Part shown: positions 1-10,630 of the stretch, piece by piece | How positions within the stretch are numbered: the first letter of the stretch is position 1 | Layout of the letters: each line of letters begins with the position of its first letter | Source of the DNA: Nymphaea colorata | Taxonomy: Eukaryota > Streptophyta > Magnoliopsida > Nymphaeales > Nymphaeaceae | DNA: 64,000 nucleotides | Direction of reading: 5' to 3' | Assembly: GCF_008831285.2 (NCBI RefSeq) | Contig: NC_045138.2 | Coordinates: forward strand, 26,383,934-26,447,933 | The notes under the pieces: generated by a model | Told to the model about the DNA's origin: nothing | Database searches by the model: none | The model's input: the letters and a program-made list of their open reading frames with translations, nothing else | Position numbers and translations under genes: made by a program

Positions 1-705
1 GGCAGCTTTTGATACGTAGCAGCCTACTACCCCACCATCCAATTCAATGCTTTCTTAAATGGATGTAATGCCAATGCATTAAAGTGATGTGAAAGGCTTG
101 TATCCTTCTATTTGCAATTTTGGGACTAAAAATACCACAAGAAGAGCCTCTATGTTGCACTATTTTTTATAACAGTTCACCGTATGTTAAATTTATGTGA
201 GAGTTTTCTTCAAAATATTGTGAGATCTTCTTGCTGTGGTCTTCCAAGGATGGGAATCATGAAATTAGAGCAAAACAGTTTGAGATCCTCACACAACTCG
301 TTTTCAAGCACACATGCAAACCCCTCCACCCCCAACCCCCCACCAAACAAAACCCTATGTAACTTGTTTGCATTTTGAAGCCTCCACTACCAGAGAAGAT
401 GTAAAACGTTGGATCATCGTCTGCATTTTCTTCTTTTTTTGAAGCCTCCATTGCCAGGGGTCTTACCGTGTCTTCTGGAATAAATTAATTTTCAAGGGAG
501 AGCATCTTTTTAAGATGCCATGAGTTCAAAAAACATTCTGGGTTCTATTATTTCAAAGTTCAAACATCAAAGGAAATTATCTCCTCTCCATATCGCTAAG
601 TCAACAGTTAGCCGCACATCAAGCTACTACATTGTCCAGGGTCACCGGAAAAGAAATCAACAGCATAATAAGGCACCAAAAACCAAACAAGAAAGAAGGG
701 CTCAC

Positions 706-1099
706 CGGATGCCTGAATGCACAATGTGGGTTCAGGCAATTTCCCTGTAACCAGTACCAGCAGTCCCTGGGATTCAGCCGGGCACCTTCGCTGTGCCGAA
801 ACTCACATTCGCCGCCCTGCAGAAAACCCAACAAAACTTCACCTACAAACTTATCCAAATCATCCTTCCACAATGCACGGCAATCCATCAAAAGATTCAA
901 AACAATGCTCCAAAAAGAAACCGGAAAAAACAAATCATTGGCTCCTATGAGATTCCTCGCATACAAGAAGTAACCAAACCTACGATTCAATGAAAACCAA
1001 CAAAGGTTGCAGAGATTTGGGAATTACCTTCTTGCAAGTTAGAGGTGACGCTAAAAAATAGACGCAATCGGTGTTCCGCTTCAGGAATTCATCCTCCAT
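706..1099 (-). CDS. CCCH zinc-finger protein, 5' end only (partial gene)
   Basis: Two coding exons are visible on the minus strand. Exon 1 (1099 down to 1028, 24 codons) starts MEDEFLKRNTDCVYFLASP and ends LTCKK before a GTAATT donor. Exon 2 (816 to 706, 37 codons) follows a CTGCAG acceptor, reads GGECEFRHSEGARLNPRD then CWYWLQGNCLNPHCAFRHP, and ends at GTGAGC. Joined in phase 0 they give two consecutive CCCH fingers, as at the N-terminus of plant proteins of the AtC3H17 type, which are putative RNA or DNA binders. A TAA lies in frame four codons before the ATG, which supports the start. I see no third exon between 1 and 705, so the next intron is longer than 700 bp and the rest lies outside the window. 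The family assignment comes from knowledge of the conserved motif; the function is inferred. Confidence 0.85.
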
Positions 1100-2558
1100 T
1101 GCTCCACCAACTTATGAGAACCGCGGAAAAGAGACAGAAAGAGAGAGATAGACCGCCTTATCGATCCTCACCACTTGTTTCCTTCCTGAAAAAGGCAAGG
1201 AACCAGGGCCAAACCAAATAAAAGAAGAGAAAAGAAGAGACCTTCCCCTAGGGTTAGGGTTTCCATCTCTGAATCTCCATCCATACGTAACCATGCAACA
1301 TCAGAACTCTCGTTTCTCTCCCTCTCATCCTCCTCTCCCTCTCCCTCCCTCCCTCCCTCCCTTATAGGGGTGCCAAACGGGTCGGAGTTGAAACGAATGG
1401 ACATAAATTCGGATCGAATTTCCAAGGAGATACCAATACTAAATCCACTCCAAGACCCAAACAAAGCTTTACCATGGCAAGTTATCCTAATTTGACACAA
1501 ATGTAGGGGTGCAACTCCAGTCCCGGGTCCAGTTAAGACGTAAAAGAACCAGTTAGAGATCCAGTGTCCACAAACCCGGATCCAGTTATAAAAGTTTATG
1601 AACCAGACGAGGCCCATGAAGCATGCCTGGCGAAAACTAGTCTCATGTATTTTTTGCATTGAAATTTGTGGACGTTAATTGCAAATAATTATTGCCAATA
1701 AATTTTTGTGTTTTTTGAGCACCGATTATATTTGCAATAATTTGTCACACAGTAATGAACATAGTAGGCTCTTAGGAACCAATTTTAAACTTGAAAATTT
1801 TATAGAATCTTAGGAACCAAAAAACCCTCTTTCTCCAAGCTTCTCACTGTTCCCACTATGAAAAGCTTCTTCATTGGCTAGTAGGCTTTCTCTCAAATCG
1901 ATGAATCCTCTGTGATTTTGATGAAATGGGCAAAATTTCTCTTTCTCACATCTCTTGGAGTCCTTAGAAACAAGAAAAAAGAGAGAGATGAGTGTTTAAA
2001 CTTAAAAACTTGACGCAAAAAGTGGCCGTCGGACCCCTTTTTCAAGTTTTTCCCCGTATTGCATGATGCAGGGGTGTATCACCCCCGTACACTTATGATA
2101 CACGAGCGTATCGAGGATTGTAAGCGTACCGTATAGGTGAATGTTGGTAACTTGTATGGTAATGGATTGTATTTCTCTGTCTATCTTCAGAAAAACAAGA
2201 ACTCATGCAATAAACAGCATGTCAGCAACTAATCAGTACATATCTGATGCTCAAAACTGGCCAGTTGATGATGCCCAAGGTAACTTAAGAATTTAAGACT
2301 CATCAAGCATCTTGAACCATTCATTATATCTGCAAGCCTCAGAATTTTGAAACTGGATCATGTGACAATAGGAAGCCAACTTCATTTAATGATCAGCAAG
2401 TATCATGTTTCATTTTCATTAAGAATTTTCATCATTTTCTTAACTTCATGCTGAATTCTTGTCCGTTTCTGATCTTTGGGCCTCTTGGAGTTGGAAATTG
2501 TAGGGTCCAGCTTGCTGATTGAAAGCAGAAAGCAAGATCAAGTGAAACCAAGTACCAT
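1100..2558. other. Spacer between two minus-strand genes
   Basis: This stretch holds the promoter side of the CCCH gene, including CT-rich sequence and a CCCT-repeat tract near 1330-1365, and the 3' flank of the NB-ARC gene. The ORF on the minus strand at 1168-1659 has no recognisable domain and overlaps promoter-like sequence. No gene is supported. Confidence 0.5.
1249..1265 (-). promoter_or_regulatory. Telo-box-like motif upstream of the CCCH gene
   Basis: The plus strand reads CCTAGGGTTAGGGTTT, that is AAACCCTAACCCTAGG on the gene strand, about 150-165 bp before the ATG at 1099. Such interstitial telomere motifs (telo-boxes) are common near transcription starts of plant growth and translation genes. 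A CCCT-rich tract lies just upstream (about 1330-1365). Function here is inferred. Confidence 0.5.
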
Positions 2559-5500
2559 CTACCTTTTATGTTTTCCACTGCTATTTGATTTTGAACCTTC
2601 TGAAGCGTAACCTTCTACCGCTGCTATGATCTGTGTTTCCAGTTTGTGGCCCTTGATAGCTGACTTAACTTTCCTGGAAATTTGCTGCTTCAGCACACGA
2701 CGTTCAGCAACTGAAAGACGACACTTATCAAGCCCCTTCAAGAATTTAACGACTGGGTCACCAAAACCCCTACCGCTTTTCTCCAGGTTCACAAGCTTCT
2801 CCACAACTTGAGCAGCTAACATTCTCTCTATACACAGCTTGTTCCCAATCTCGACAATATCATAGAGGCAATGTGTGCTCACCTCCCTTGTCTTCTTAGA
2901 GTTGCAATCAAGCAAGGCAACCAACCTTTCAATCTGTTTGGACTCTAGCATTCGATTCAATACTAGAATCCCTCCGTCCCCAAAAAGCATCTGATGGAGT
3001 GTTTGGTAAGCTGCATCTTGCAGCTCTGCTACATTACACTGCATCATTTTAACCAGATCATGGATGACATTGTAGTCAAGAATTTGACGAACGCATGCCT
3101 CGCCCCCAGCGCAAGATAGTTTTAAGATAAGAAATGCAGATAAACATCGTATGCGGTTGTCTGCAAGGCTTCCTTGATGCAGAAATTCAGCTAATATTTC
3201 AATTAAGGTGCTCTGAAGTATCATATCTTGGACTCTTTTATCATTTGCCACCTCAACTATTGGTACAACATCCTGCATTGCTTCAACTACCTGCCTGCTA
3301 TCTGACCCACGCATCTTATGAATCATATCGGTAAGACTTTGTGGTTTGGGTGAAGAAGGAACATGGAGCTCTTTCAAGGCAAACCTTTCTAAATTCAGCT
3401 TTGCATCCCACGGCAAATGTTCAAAGGTTCCTTGCATAAGATAGTGACGCACAACTGGCCCTGCAGATTCATAAAATGATTTCAAAGTGACAATAGCATG
3501 GTGTTGTGCTATCTCAGATCCACTCCCAATGACATCTACCAGCTTCTTATCAATCCTGCTAGCGAACATCCGATCAACTGCCCTCGCATTGCCAGCCTTG
3601 ATTAATGATATTACAGCATTGAATACATTGTCATCCGACTCTTCCATCTGGGGAACAAGCAAGTCTGCTAGCCTGTTCATAGGAATCTTTGTTATTACCT
3701 TATCAACTATAGCTTCACTTCCATATTCTGCCATCTTTGCCAGGACAATGGACACACTCGTCTGAATGATGGGTTCATCAGTTTCTTCCATCAGGTTGGC
3801 AAACTTATCAATGGCATCTGCATCTACAAGTGATTGATGGTATTCGATGTAGTCATTCTTGCAGAATATGTTCATCATGGATTTTGCAACAGCAGCTACT
3901 ATTTCTAAAGATCCAACCGAGATCAGGTCAGCAACTTTTGGGCCAAGAATATAACTAAAACCAGCACTGCTTGCTTCCAAGTCAGACACAGATTTACTAG
4001 CCATAAGAGCTTGCACAATGGTTTCTAGAGTAGTCACAACATGTTTTGCATCTGTACTACATAGGGAGCACCTCATCTTTTGCTCTGCAATAGGTTTAAC
4101 TCTTTCTTTCCCGAAAGCGAATAGCCATGGAGAAACAGAAGCAGAATCATCCATAGTTGAATCAATCAACAAAATTTTGACAGCATCATCCACTTTACCA
4201 TCAAGGTACAAAGAAACCATATCATGGACATGATATGCCAAATAAGAATCAGCTTTAATCAAAAGAGAAGATTCAACAAGCTTGCAAACTTCAAGCGGAA
4301 ACAAGTTGCAGTTCCCAAGCACAACCCATAAAGCTTCAAGACAAGCCTCTGGGACAGGTTCCTCCCATGCAACTGCTGCAAGAATGATAAAAAGCTTTCT
4401 GGAGGATGCAAGCATTGCTTCTAAACTGAACTCCAGCGAGCCAAAGACAGTAACAGTATTTTCTGCCTCTTTTTCATTTACATAAGACACTGGACCTGGT
4501 GCACATGTTGCATAAGTAGAAATATTCCTAATAGCTTTTTCCCATTTATCTTCACTTTTTTCTTTTCTAAGAGCTTTTCCCATTACAGCAACTGTGAGAG
4601 GGTGATGCCCACACCGTTCCAGCAATATTTCCGCGGAGGACTATAGAAAAGGAAACATATCAGCTCATGCAAGGTTGAACGTGCAATGATTGCCATACGA
4701 AAAGACTTGTTCAATGACTAAGAGTATCCAGAAGAACAAATGATAATTAAGTAGAAAATGCAGTAGAGAAGATTGAAGAACAAAACTTTCAAGCATATAA
4801 ATTTGATTTGGTAGATGCAAAGCAACGTATCTCATCATTCATCTGCAATGCATCAAATAATTTCTAAAAAATGTGTGAAGTGCAGATTAAAATTAAAAAA
4901 AAAAACACAAGAGGGTTTAAAAGAACATAAAATTTACAGTAGGGAAGCGACACTTACCGGAAGTTCCTCTTCATTGAGAAGGCTATGGTAAATAAGGATT
5001 TCCCTGCTTATTTCCTTTAAGTCGTCTTTACATATCTCAACCTTCTCAGCTTCTGTAATTTCGTATATGGCTTCATTCCGCGTGGTCACCAAGTATCTGC
5101 AACCATTATCGTACAACTTAGCAAACCTTTCGACAATGTCTTGTTCCCAGACATCATCTAACAGTATTAAAATACTTTTCCCTGCCAGTGCTTCTTGAAG
5201 AAGAAAGCATGCATTTTCAAGTTCTCCATTTGTCTCTTCCCATACCTTTTTACCAACACCTATGTTTACCAAAAACGTGCAAATTTTCTTTGCCAACCGT
5301 TTCTGATACTCTATTTTGCTTCCATTGCATGCTGCCCTACTGCACCACTGACCAAACCTAACCTCTACAGCGCCATTCATGAATTTGCTTGGTGGCTGCG
5401 AAGCCACTTGACGGGCTAAACAAGATTTTCCTATCCCAGACAAACCCACGATGAGAATTACTCTATGAGAATCCTCTAGTTCCAATAGCTTCTTTATGTA

Positions 5501-6004
5501 CCTACATTTACTCGAAATCGGGTAGCCTGGTTCTGAGTTTATTCTCAACAGAGTAGGTACTCTCATTGCACCGGTTTCTATCGTCTTCTCTACATCTCTA
5601 TAGAGCTGTTGCGATTCAAGCCACCAGTTCAGGTCATTCCTGATTGACTGTACCAATTTCAGAAAAGGGTCCCCAACCATCGACGCCCAAACAACCCGTG
5701 AAAACTTCTTGACTTTGTTTTTTGATAACATTCTTTTGGCTTTTCCAATTTTGGTTTGCATCTGTTGGACCAATTCACTCAAGCTCTGAATTTGGCGATC
5801 CAACTGTGAACTGGCAACCTTATTTACATGTTTCTGTTCAAAACCATTAATCAGTTCCCGCAGATTACATACTAGCTCCTCTAAACTCTTCACCGTCTTT
5901 GAAGCTTCCTCAAGACCCCTGGAAGCTTGTTCTAATGCTCCAACAGCTCCTATCATGCAAGAAACAATTTGGGTGGCAGCAGAAACAGTCTGCACAACGT
6001 CCAT
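2559..6004 (-). CDS. NB-ARC protein with armadillo-like C-terminus, two exons
   Basis: Exon 1 runs 6004-4958 (349 codons) and ends at a GTAAGTG donor. Exon 2 runs 4640-2559 after a CTATAG acceptor, in phase 0, giving 1042 aa. Residues 1-140 are helical or coiled-coil-like. The NB-ARC part has a P-loop GLSGIGKS (187-194), a kinase-2 motif ILILLDDVWE (278-287), an RNBS-B-like YLVTTRN (304-310), a GLPL-equivalent CGHHPLT (about 359-365) and an MHD-like VHD (about 487-489). From about residue 560 to the end the protein is a leucine-rich helical repeat resembling armadillo repeats. No LRR consensus is visible. The layout is that of an NLR-type ATPase switch with ARM instead of LRR repeats, suggesting a cytosolic signalling or immune role by inference. 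The first ATG after an upstream stop was chosen. The intron is 317 bp. Confidence 0.87.
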
Positions 6005-9000
6005 ATTTCATACAAAAAAGCGAAACCAAGTTCCTGGAAGTAAATAGACCTTGTCAAAAACCACCGAATTCGCATACACCCAAAATCTATGCCAATCGTA
6101 TTTGTTTGTTCTGGAAGGTCATGGGCAATCCCCACAAAAGTTCCTCATACCCCTGATTTCTGCAGTCAATTGAAACGCACAAGAAGCTACCATCATTCAA
6201 GAATAACAACATAAACAAAAACTGTCCAAAATCGGGACAATCGTATAGCCCGAACTTTCTGCAATGAATGAAAAACCAAGAAAGTCCCTGTCTATCCAAG
6301 GATCGGATCATGGAAATTTATTCTCCTCCATAAGAACTACCAAAATGGGGAGACCAATTCGACTTGTTTTCCAGAGAACATGTGGACAGTCCTGAACTAG
6401 AAAAACCCACCAATTCTCGGAAATCAGGAGCCCTACACTTCCACGACATAACTTCTCGATTTAGGAAACTTGGAAGAAATCTGAAGACACGTTGATGCTG
6501 CTACTAATCGCCGTATCCATGTCAACTTAGATACACGCCCTTCAAGCTTCCACCCACCACGAAGGCTTTATAGAAACGGCAACAGATTATGATGCAGTGA
6601 GCTATAATTTAAGCTGCCATTCTTATTAAGTGCAGAAGCCCTGAGAAGAAAGAATTACTGGTTGGGTTACTTGTAGCTTTCCGCGGCCAGTTCCCTCCCT
6701 TCTGCTCCTGAGTCCGACCACCGTGTCTGGAAGGAGACCGCCGTGAAAGCAAGAGCTCCCACGCAATTAATGGACAACGTGGACGGTGGACTGCTTGTTG
6801 ATAATGTTGGGGGAGTGACAGTCGAGTTTCCTTTTCATGGATCTAGAGTCAAACGACTCTGAATCATCATCATCATGATATTCATGGGAAGTGTAGCCCC
6901 TCAAAATCCTGTTTTTGCAAAAGTTCGGTGCTTGAGGTTGGCGAGTCAAACCGAACAGCATCCGAGTGAAAGATCCGACCTCAATTTTCAATACTATTTC
7001 CCTTTTTTATTAAAGCAACAAATCATTGTTCAAATTATGAGTAAAATATACGCTTGAAAAATCTTTTACCTTATTGCTATACCATCAACACGCCCCTTTG
7101 ATTCCAAGAAGCAGCAGAAATTTGCAGTTACTTAATTTTTCCATTGAAGGTTTAAAGAACGTCGATTTCCGGTCACACTAGAGATGCACTGGAAATTTGA
7201 ATCGTGCCGATAGAACATTACCTGCTCAATTGTGTATTTCATAATATGACAAAGAAGTTAAGCACCAACTTAATACCTTGATGGAATTTGTTGTTTATAA
7301 AGATCTGAGATCACAATGAAAATATTTACAAAATGAAACACAAAAGTATGAAGAATAATGAAAAATGTAAAGGATGTCAATCTCGAGGCCGTAGATCAGG
7401 TTTCAAGTTATTATTGTTGTTGTTATCATTATACGTTTCTAAGCTCTAAGGGTCGATTGTCAAGAACCAAAAAAGAAAGAAGAAAAAAATCTTAAAAAGG
7501 TGAACGTAGAAAGGATATCTTTTTGACTATTGAATGATTCCATTTTGATTATTATCCCCATTGACTAAACCATGCAGGTTGGATGGATCTGGATCAAGAA
7601 GAGCTGAAATCCATGGTTTTAACAAACTCTGGATTTCAGCTTCACCCCCAACTGGATCTGAGATCGACGGCATGATTAAGGTAATCAAACGTGGCTTTAC
7701 GTCTTGAAGAGGATGATAAAAATTAATAATATTATCTTTATCACATCATTTACCTACTGTACATTTATAAATCCAATAATTAAATAATCAGAAAAATTAA
7801 TAAATATTATCTTTATCATATCATTTACCTACTCTAGATTTATAAATCCAATAATTAAATAATCGGAAAAAGGCCAGCTTATGTTGGTAGAGTTATAAAT
7901 CAGATCTGTGGATCCATACCCATTCAAAGAACTGGCTAGATCTTGGTCCGATATTCTTTGTGTCGTCCATACATGTGCACTAGAAAACTTTTTTAAGAAT
8001 ATGTAATTTTTTACTCTTAGATTGTGTTTGTTTCATTGTAGATCTCAGATCCGCGGTGACCTTTAAAATATAGGTGCATACATCAATGTACCTATAAAGT
8101 AGCAAGAAAAATAGCGTATTTTCAAGACACTATTCTTACATCCCATATTTTAAAAACGCTTGTTTACATTTTGAGAAATATGATGTGATTAAGTCCAGCA
8201 TTTGGACATTGAATTAGTAAACAATATACACATGTTTTCTCGAAAAAATATGGTGCTTTTAATTATATGTTATGGGAATATGTGTTTCAAGAATGTCTTC
8301 TTACTTGAACATCAAGATGCTTTTTCATTGTTGGGCACACCAAGGGGTGATTGGATTACATAAAAAAAAAAAACTTGATTTTGCCTTCAAAACAAGGTTT
8401 TAGAGTGTTTGGATGCCACCAAAAACCCAGTTTTAACGATACTTGGTTTTGTAAAAAGAAGTAAAAAACATGTACCGCATTAGGTTATTAAAAAATGAGG
8501 TTTTAGATGTGTCATCCAAATGTAAAAAAAAAGAAGAAGAATAAGGTTTTTGGAACTTATTAAACAACTTGGTTCTCAAAAAATGAGGGTTAAAAAATAT
8601 GTAACAGTGATTACCAAGATCAAGATACTATTTATTTGATGACTTTTAACGAAGAATTAAAAAATATGAGACAATTTTAGATGATCTATTGCCTTAGTTC
8701 CTCACAGATTTTGTAGCGTACGAAATCAAATGATTCTCTGATTTTAATAAAGTAGATGCCCAACTTTTTTTTGGCTTCTCTTCTTTCAATGCAGTAAAAG
8801 AACCATTTTGTATAGAAAAAATCAAATCCCCAATACCAAAAGCAGAGGGAGGGCACTCGAATCTCCACAAAAATTTCACCTTCAAAATTTCATGATTTTC
8901 AAACCAACTAATAGTAACACAAATATCTTCATCGACCTCCTTGTTAGAATAAAATAAATGAACAATAACGTAACATAACAAATTATTTGTTATGCTCTTT

Positions 9001-9514
9001 CAATTATATATTTAAATCGTCACAGATAAAAAACTATAAAAAAACAAGCCGTTTTAAAAACATAATGAGCATTTGAACCTCGGCATCAAGATTTCCTTCT
9101 AATGTTTGTCTTTTTTCTTACAATTACCAAAAAAGAAATTTACTTTATGTCTTATGCAGAAGGCGTATTTCTATAAAAAAATGTCAGAGAAAAAAATACT
9201 TAACTGAAACAGTGCAATGTTTCTCAGGTTAATTAAGGTCTACTTAGTTTTCACAAATAGCGTGGCTTTATTTAGAAAAATATGAACATATACGCATCTC
9301 CGAAAATTAAACGCAAAAGTAGGGTCCGAACTAGAATAAAACTAGGGAGGCAACTGGCTGCTGTAGCTGACGATTAAAAAAATGAGATAAGGCACCAATC
9401 ATTCAATTCCAATAATTCAACTCCTCCCTCGGCAGAGCAGGACGGAATTTCATTTCATATGTTCTTTCTTCGCTTTCCTTCTTCGATGAAAGAGAGACAG
9501 AGGCAGAGGGAGTC
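6005..9514. other. Intergenic region, no gene seen
   Basis: About 3.5 kb of AT-rich DNA that includes the upstream region of the NB-ARC gene and the promoter of the F-box gene. It contains a tandem duplication at 7718-7867, listed separately. The sequence around 8350-8600 has phrases such as TGTTTGGATGCCACCAAAAACC resembling an old MITE, but I could not define its ends. The small ORFs, including one at 6767-6991, carry no recognisable domain. Confidence 0.5.
7718..7867. repeat. 75-bp tandem duplication, two copies
   Basis: Two adjacent copies (about 7718-7792 and 7793-7867) share ATTATCTTTATCA, CATTTACCTACT and TTTATAAATCCAATAATTAA, with a few substitutions and a period of 75 bp. No coding content; a local slippage or recombination product. 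Confidence 0.85.
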
Positions 9515-10630
9515 ATGTGGAACAACCTCCCCCCAGAAATCCTCGCCTTCATCTTCTCCTTCCTCCCACCGGACACCCTCGCAAGGGCCAGGGCTGTCTG
9601 CCAACAGTGGAATTCCTGCGCTCAACAACACCACCTTTTACTCTTTTCATCTACCAATCATCACCAACACCTCCATCCACCTTGGCTCCTAGCCGTGCCC
9701 ACACACAACTGCCGCCATTTCTGCTACGCTTACAATCCTTCTCTTAGCAGATGGTACAACATCTCCCTCAGTTTCATCCCCAGCGCCCTCCGGCTTGCCG
9801 TCGCTGCCGTCGGCGATGGACTTCTTCTTGTCAAGCCGTCGCTCTCCATTCCTTCCCCTCTAGCTCTCTGCAACCCTTTCACCCAGCACTACAAGCTACT
9901 GCCTCCCTTCATATGTAAGCGCTCCAACCCATCCATAGGTGTAGTCTCCACCGCCACAGGTGGATACCGTATATATGTCGCCGGCGGGAGTTCGAACTGT
10001 ACCGCCTACGTATCGACGATGGAGATGTACGATTCCGAGGCTGGCACATGGCAGATTGCCGGAAAGATGCCGGAAAAATACGCTGCTCGGATGATTTTGT
10101 GGTCTACCAGTGGAAGTGTGCATCATAATGGTGTGTTGTACTGGATTACCTCGGCGAGGGTGTACAATGTGATAGGTGTGGATGTGGGTGCTCCATCTCC
10201 GGGTTGGCACGAGGTGGGCGTGCCCTGCGCTGATCAGCTGGAGTTTGCAACACTGGTCATGACTCGAGGAGGAAGGGGATTGGGGCTTGTCGGAGGGCTG
10301 GCCGGCCGAGAGGTGTGTCTTTGGGAGTTGGAAGGAAGGGACACCTGGGTGCTGGTTGATAAGCTGCCTGGTGAGGCGGTGACCAGGCTGCTCGGGAGGG
10401 AAGGGAAATTGGGCAGCGTAAAATGTGTTGGTGGTGGAGGTCTGATGTATCTGTTTAGGGACTTTGGATCTGGTATGTTGGTTTGGAAGGAGGAAATTGG
10501 GAGTTGCAGGAGAGACTGGTATTGGGTAAAGAGGTGTCTCAATGGTGGAGATGGTCCTCTTCCCAACTTCCCTGTAAAAGGAGTTTTACTGTGGCCTAGT
10601 CTTTCACCTCTTGCAGCTCTGGGGAAATAA
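9515..10630 (+). CDS. F-box protein with kelch-like C-terminus, single exon
   Basis: An uninterrupted 371-codon ORF. Residues 4-45 (LPPEILAFIFSFLPPD through RARAVCQQWN) form a clear F-box, the segment that binds SKP1 in SCF ubiquitin ligases. The rest has beta-strand-rich, kelch-like phrases (GGYRIYVAGGSS near 155, a VSTMEMYDSEAGTWQ box, then GVLYWITS), as in plant F-box/kelch proteins of the At5g43190/At5g15710 kind. The role would be substrate recognition in an SCF complex; the substrate cannot be inferred. The ATG lies 12 codons into a longer overlapping reading region and directly precedes the F-box, as is usual. The 5' flank is GA-rich. Family confident, exact orthology not. Confidence 0.85.
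   Translation: MWNNLPPEILAFIFSFLPPDTLARARAVCQQWNSCAQQHHLLLFSSTNHHQHLHPPWLLAVPTHNCRHFCYAYNPSLSRWYNISLSFIPSALRLAVAAVGDGLLLVKPSLSIPSPLALCNPFTQHYKLLPPFICKRSNPSIGVVSTATGGYRIYVAGGSSNCTAYVSTMEMYDSEAGTWQIAGKMPEKYAARMILWSTSGSVHHNGVLYWITSARVYNVIGVDVGAPSPGWHEVGVPCADQLEFATLVMTRGGRGLGLVGGLAGREVCLWELEGRDTWVLVDKLPGEAVTRLLGREGKLGSVKCVGGGGLMYLFRDFGSGMLVWKEEIGSCRRDWYWVKRCLNGGDGPLPNFPVKGVLLWPSLSPLAALGK

Noticed and set aside
1-705. A third exon of the leftmost CCCH gene
   Set aside because: I searched for the expected PLDG-type continuation in phase 0 and found only stops or no acceptor.
1168-1659. A 163-codon ORF upstream of the CCCH gene
   Set aside because: It lies in CT-rich promoter sequence and reads as low-complexity basic and acidic runs without homology signals.
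8340-8620. A possible MITE with TGTTTGGATGCCACCAAAAACC-like sequence
   Set aside because: The inverted counterpart is weak and no target duplication could be found, so it is not listed as an element.
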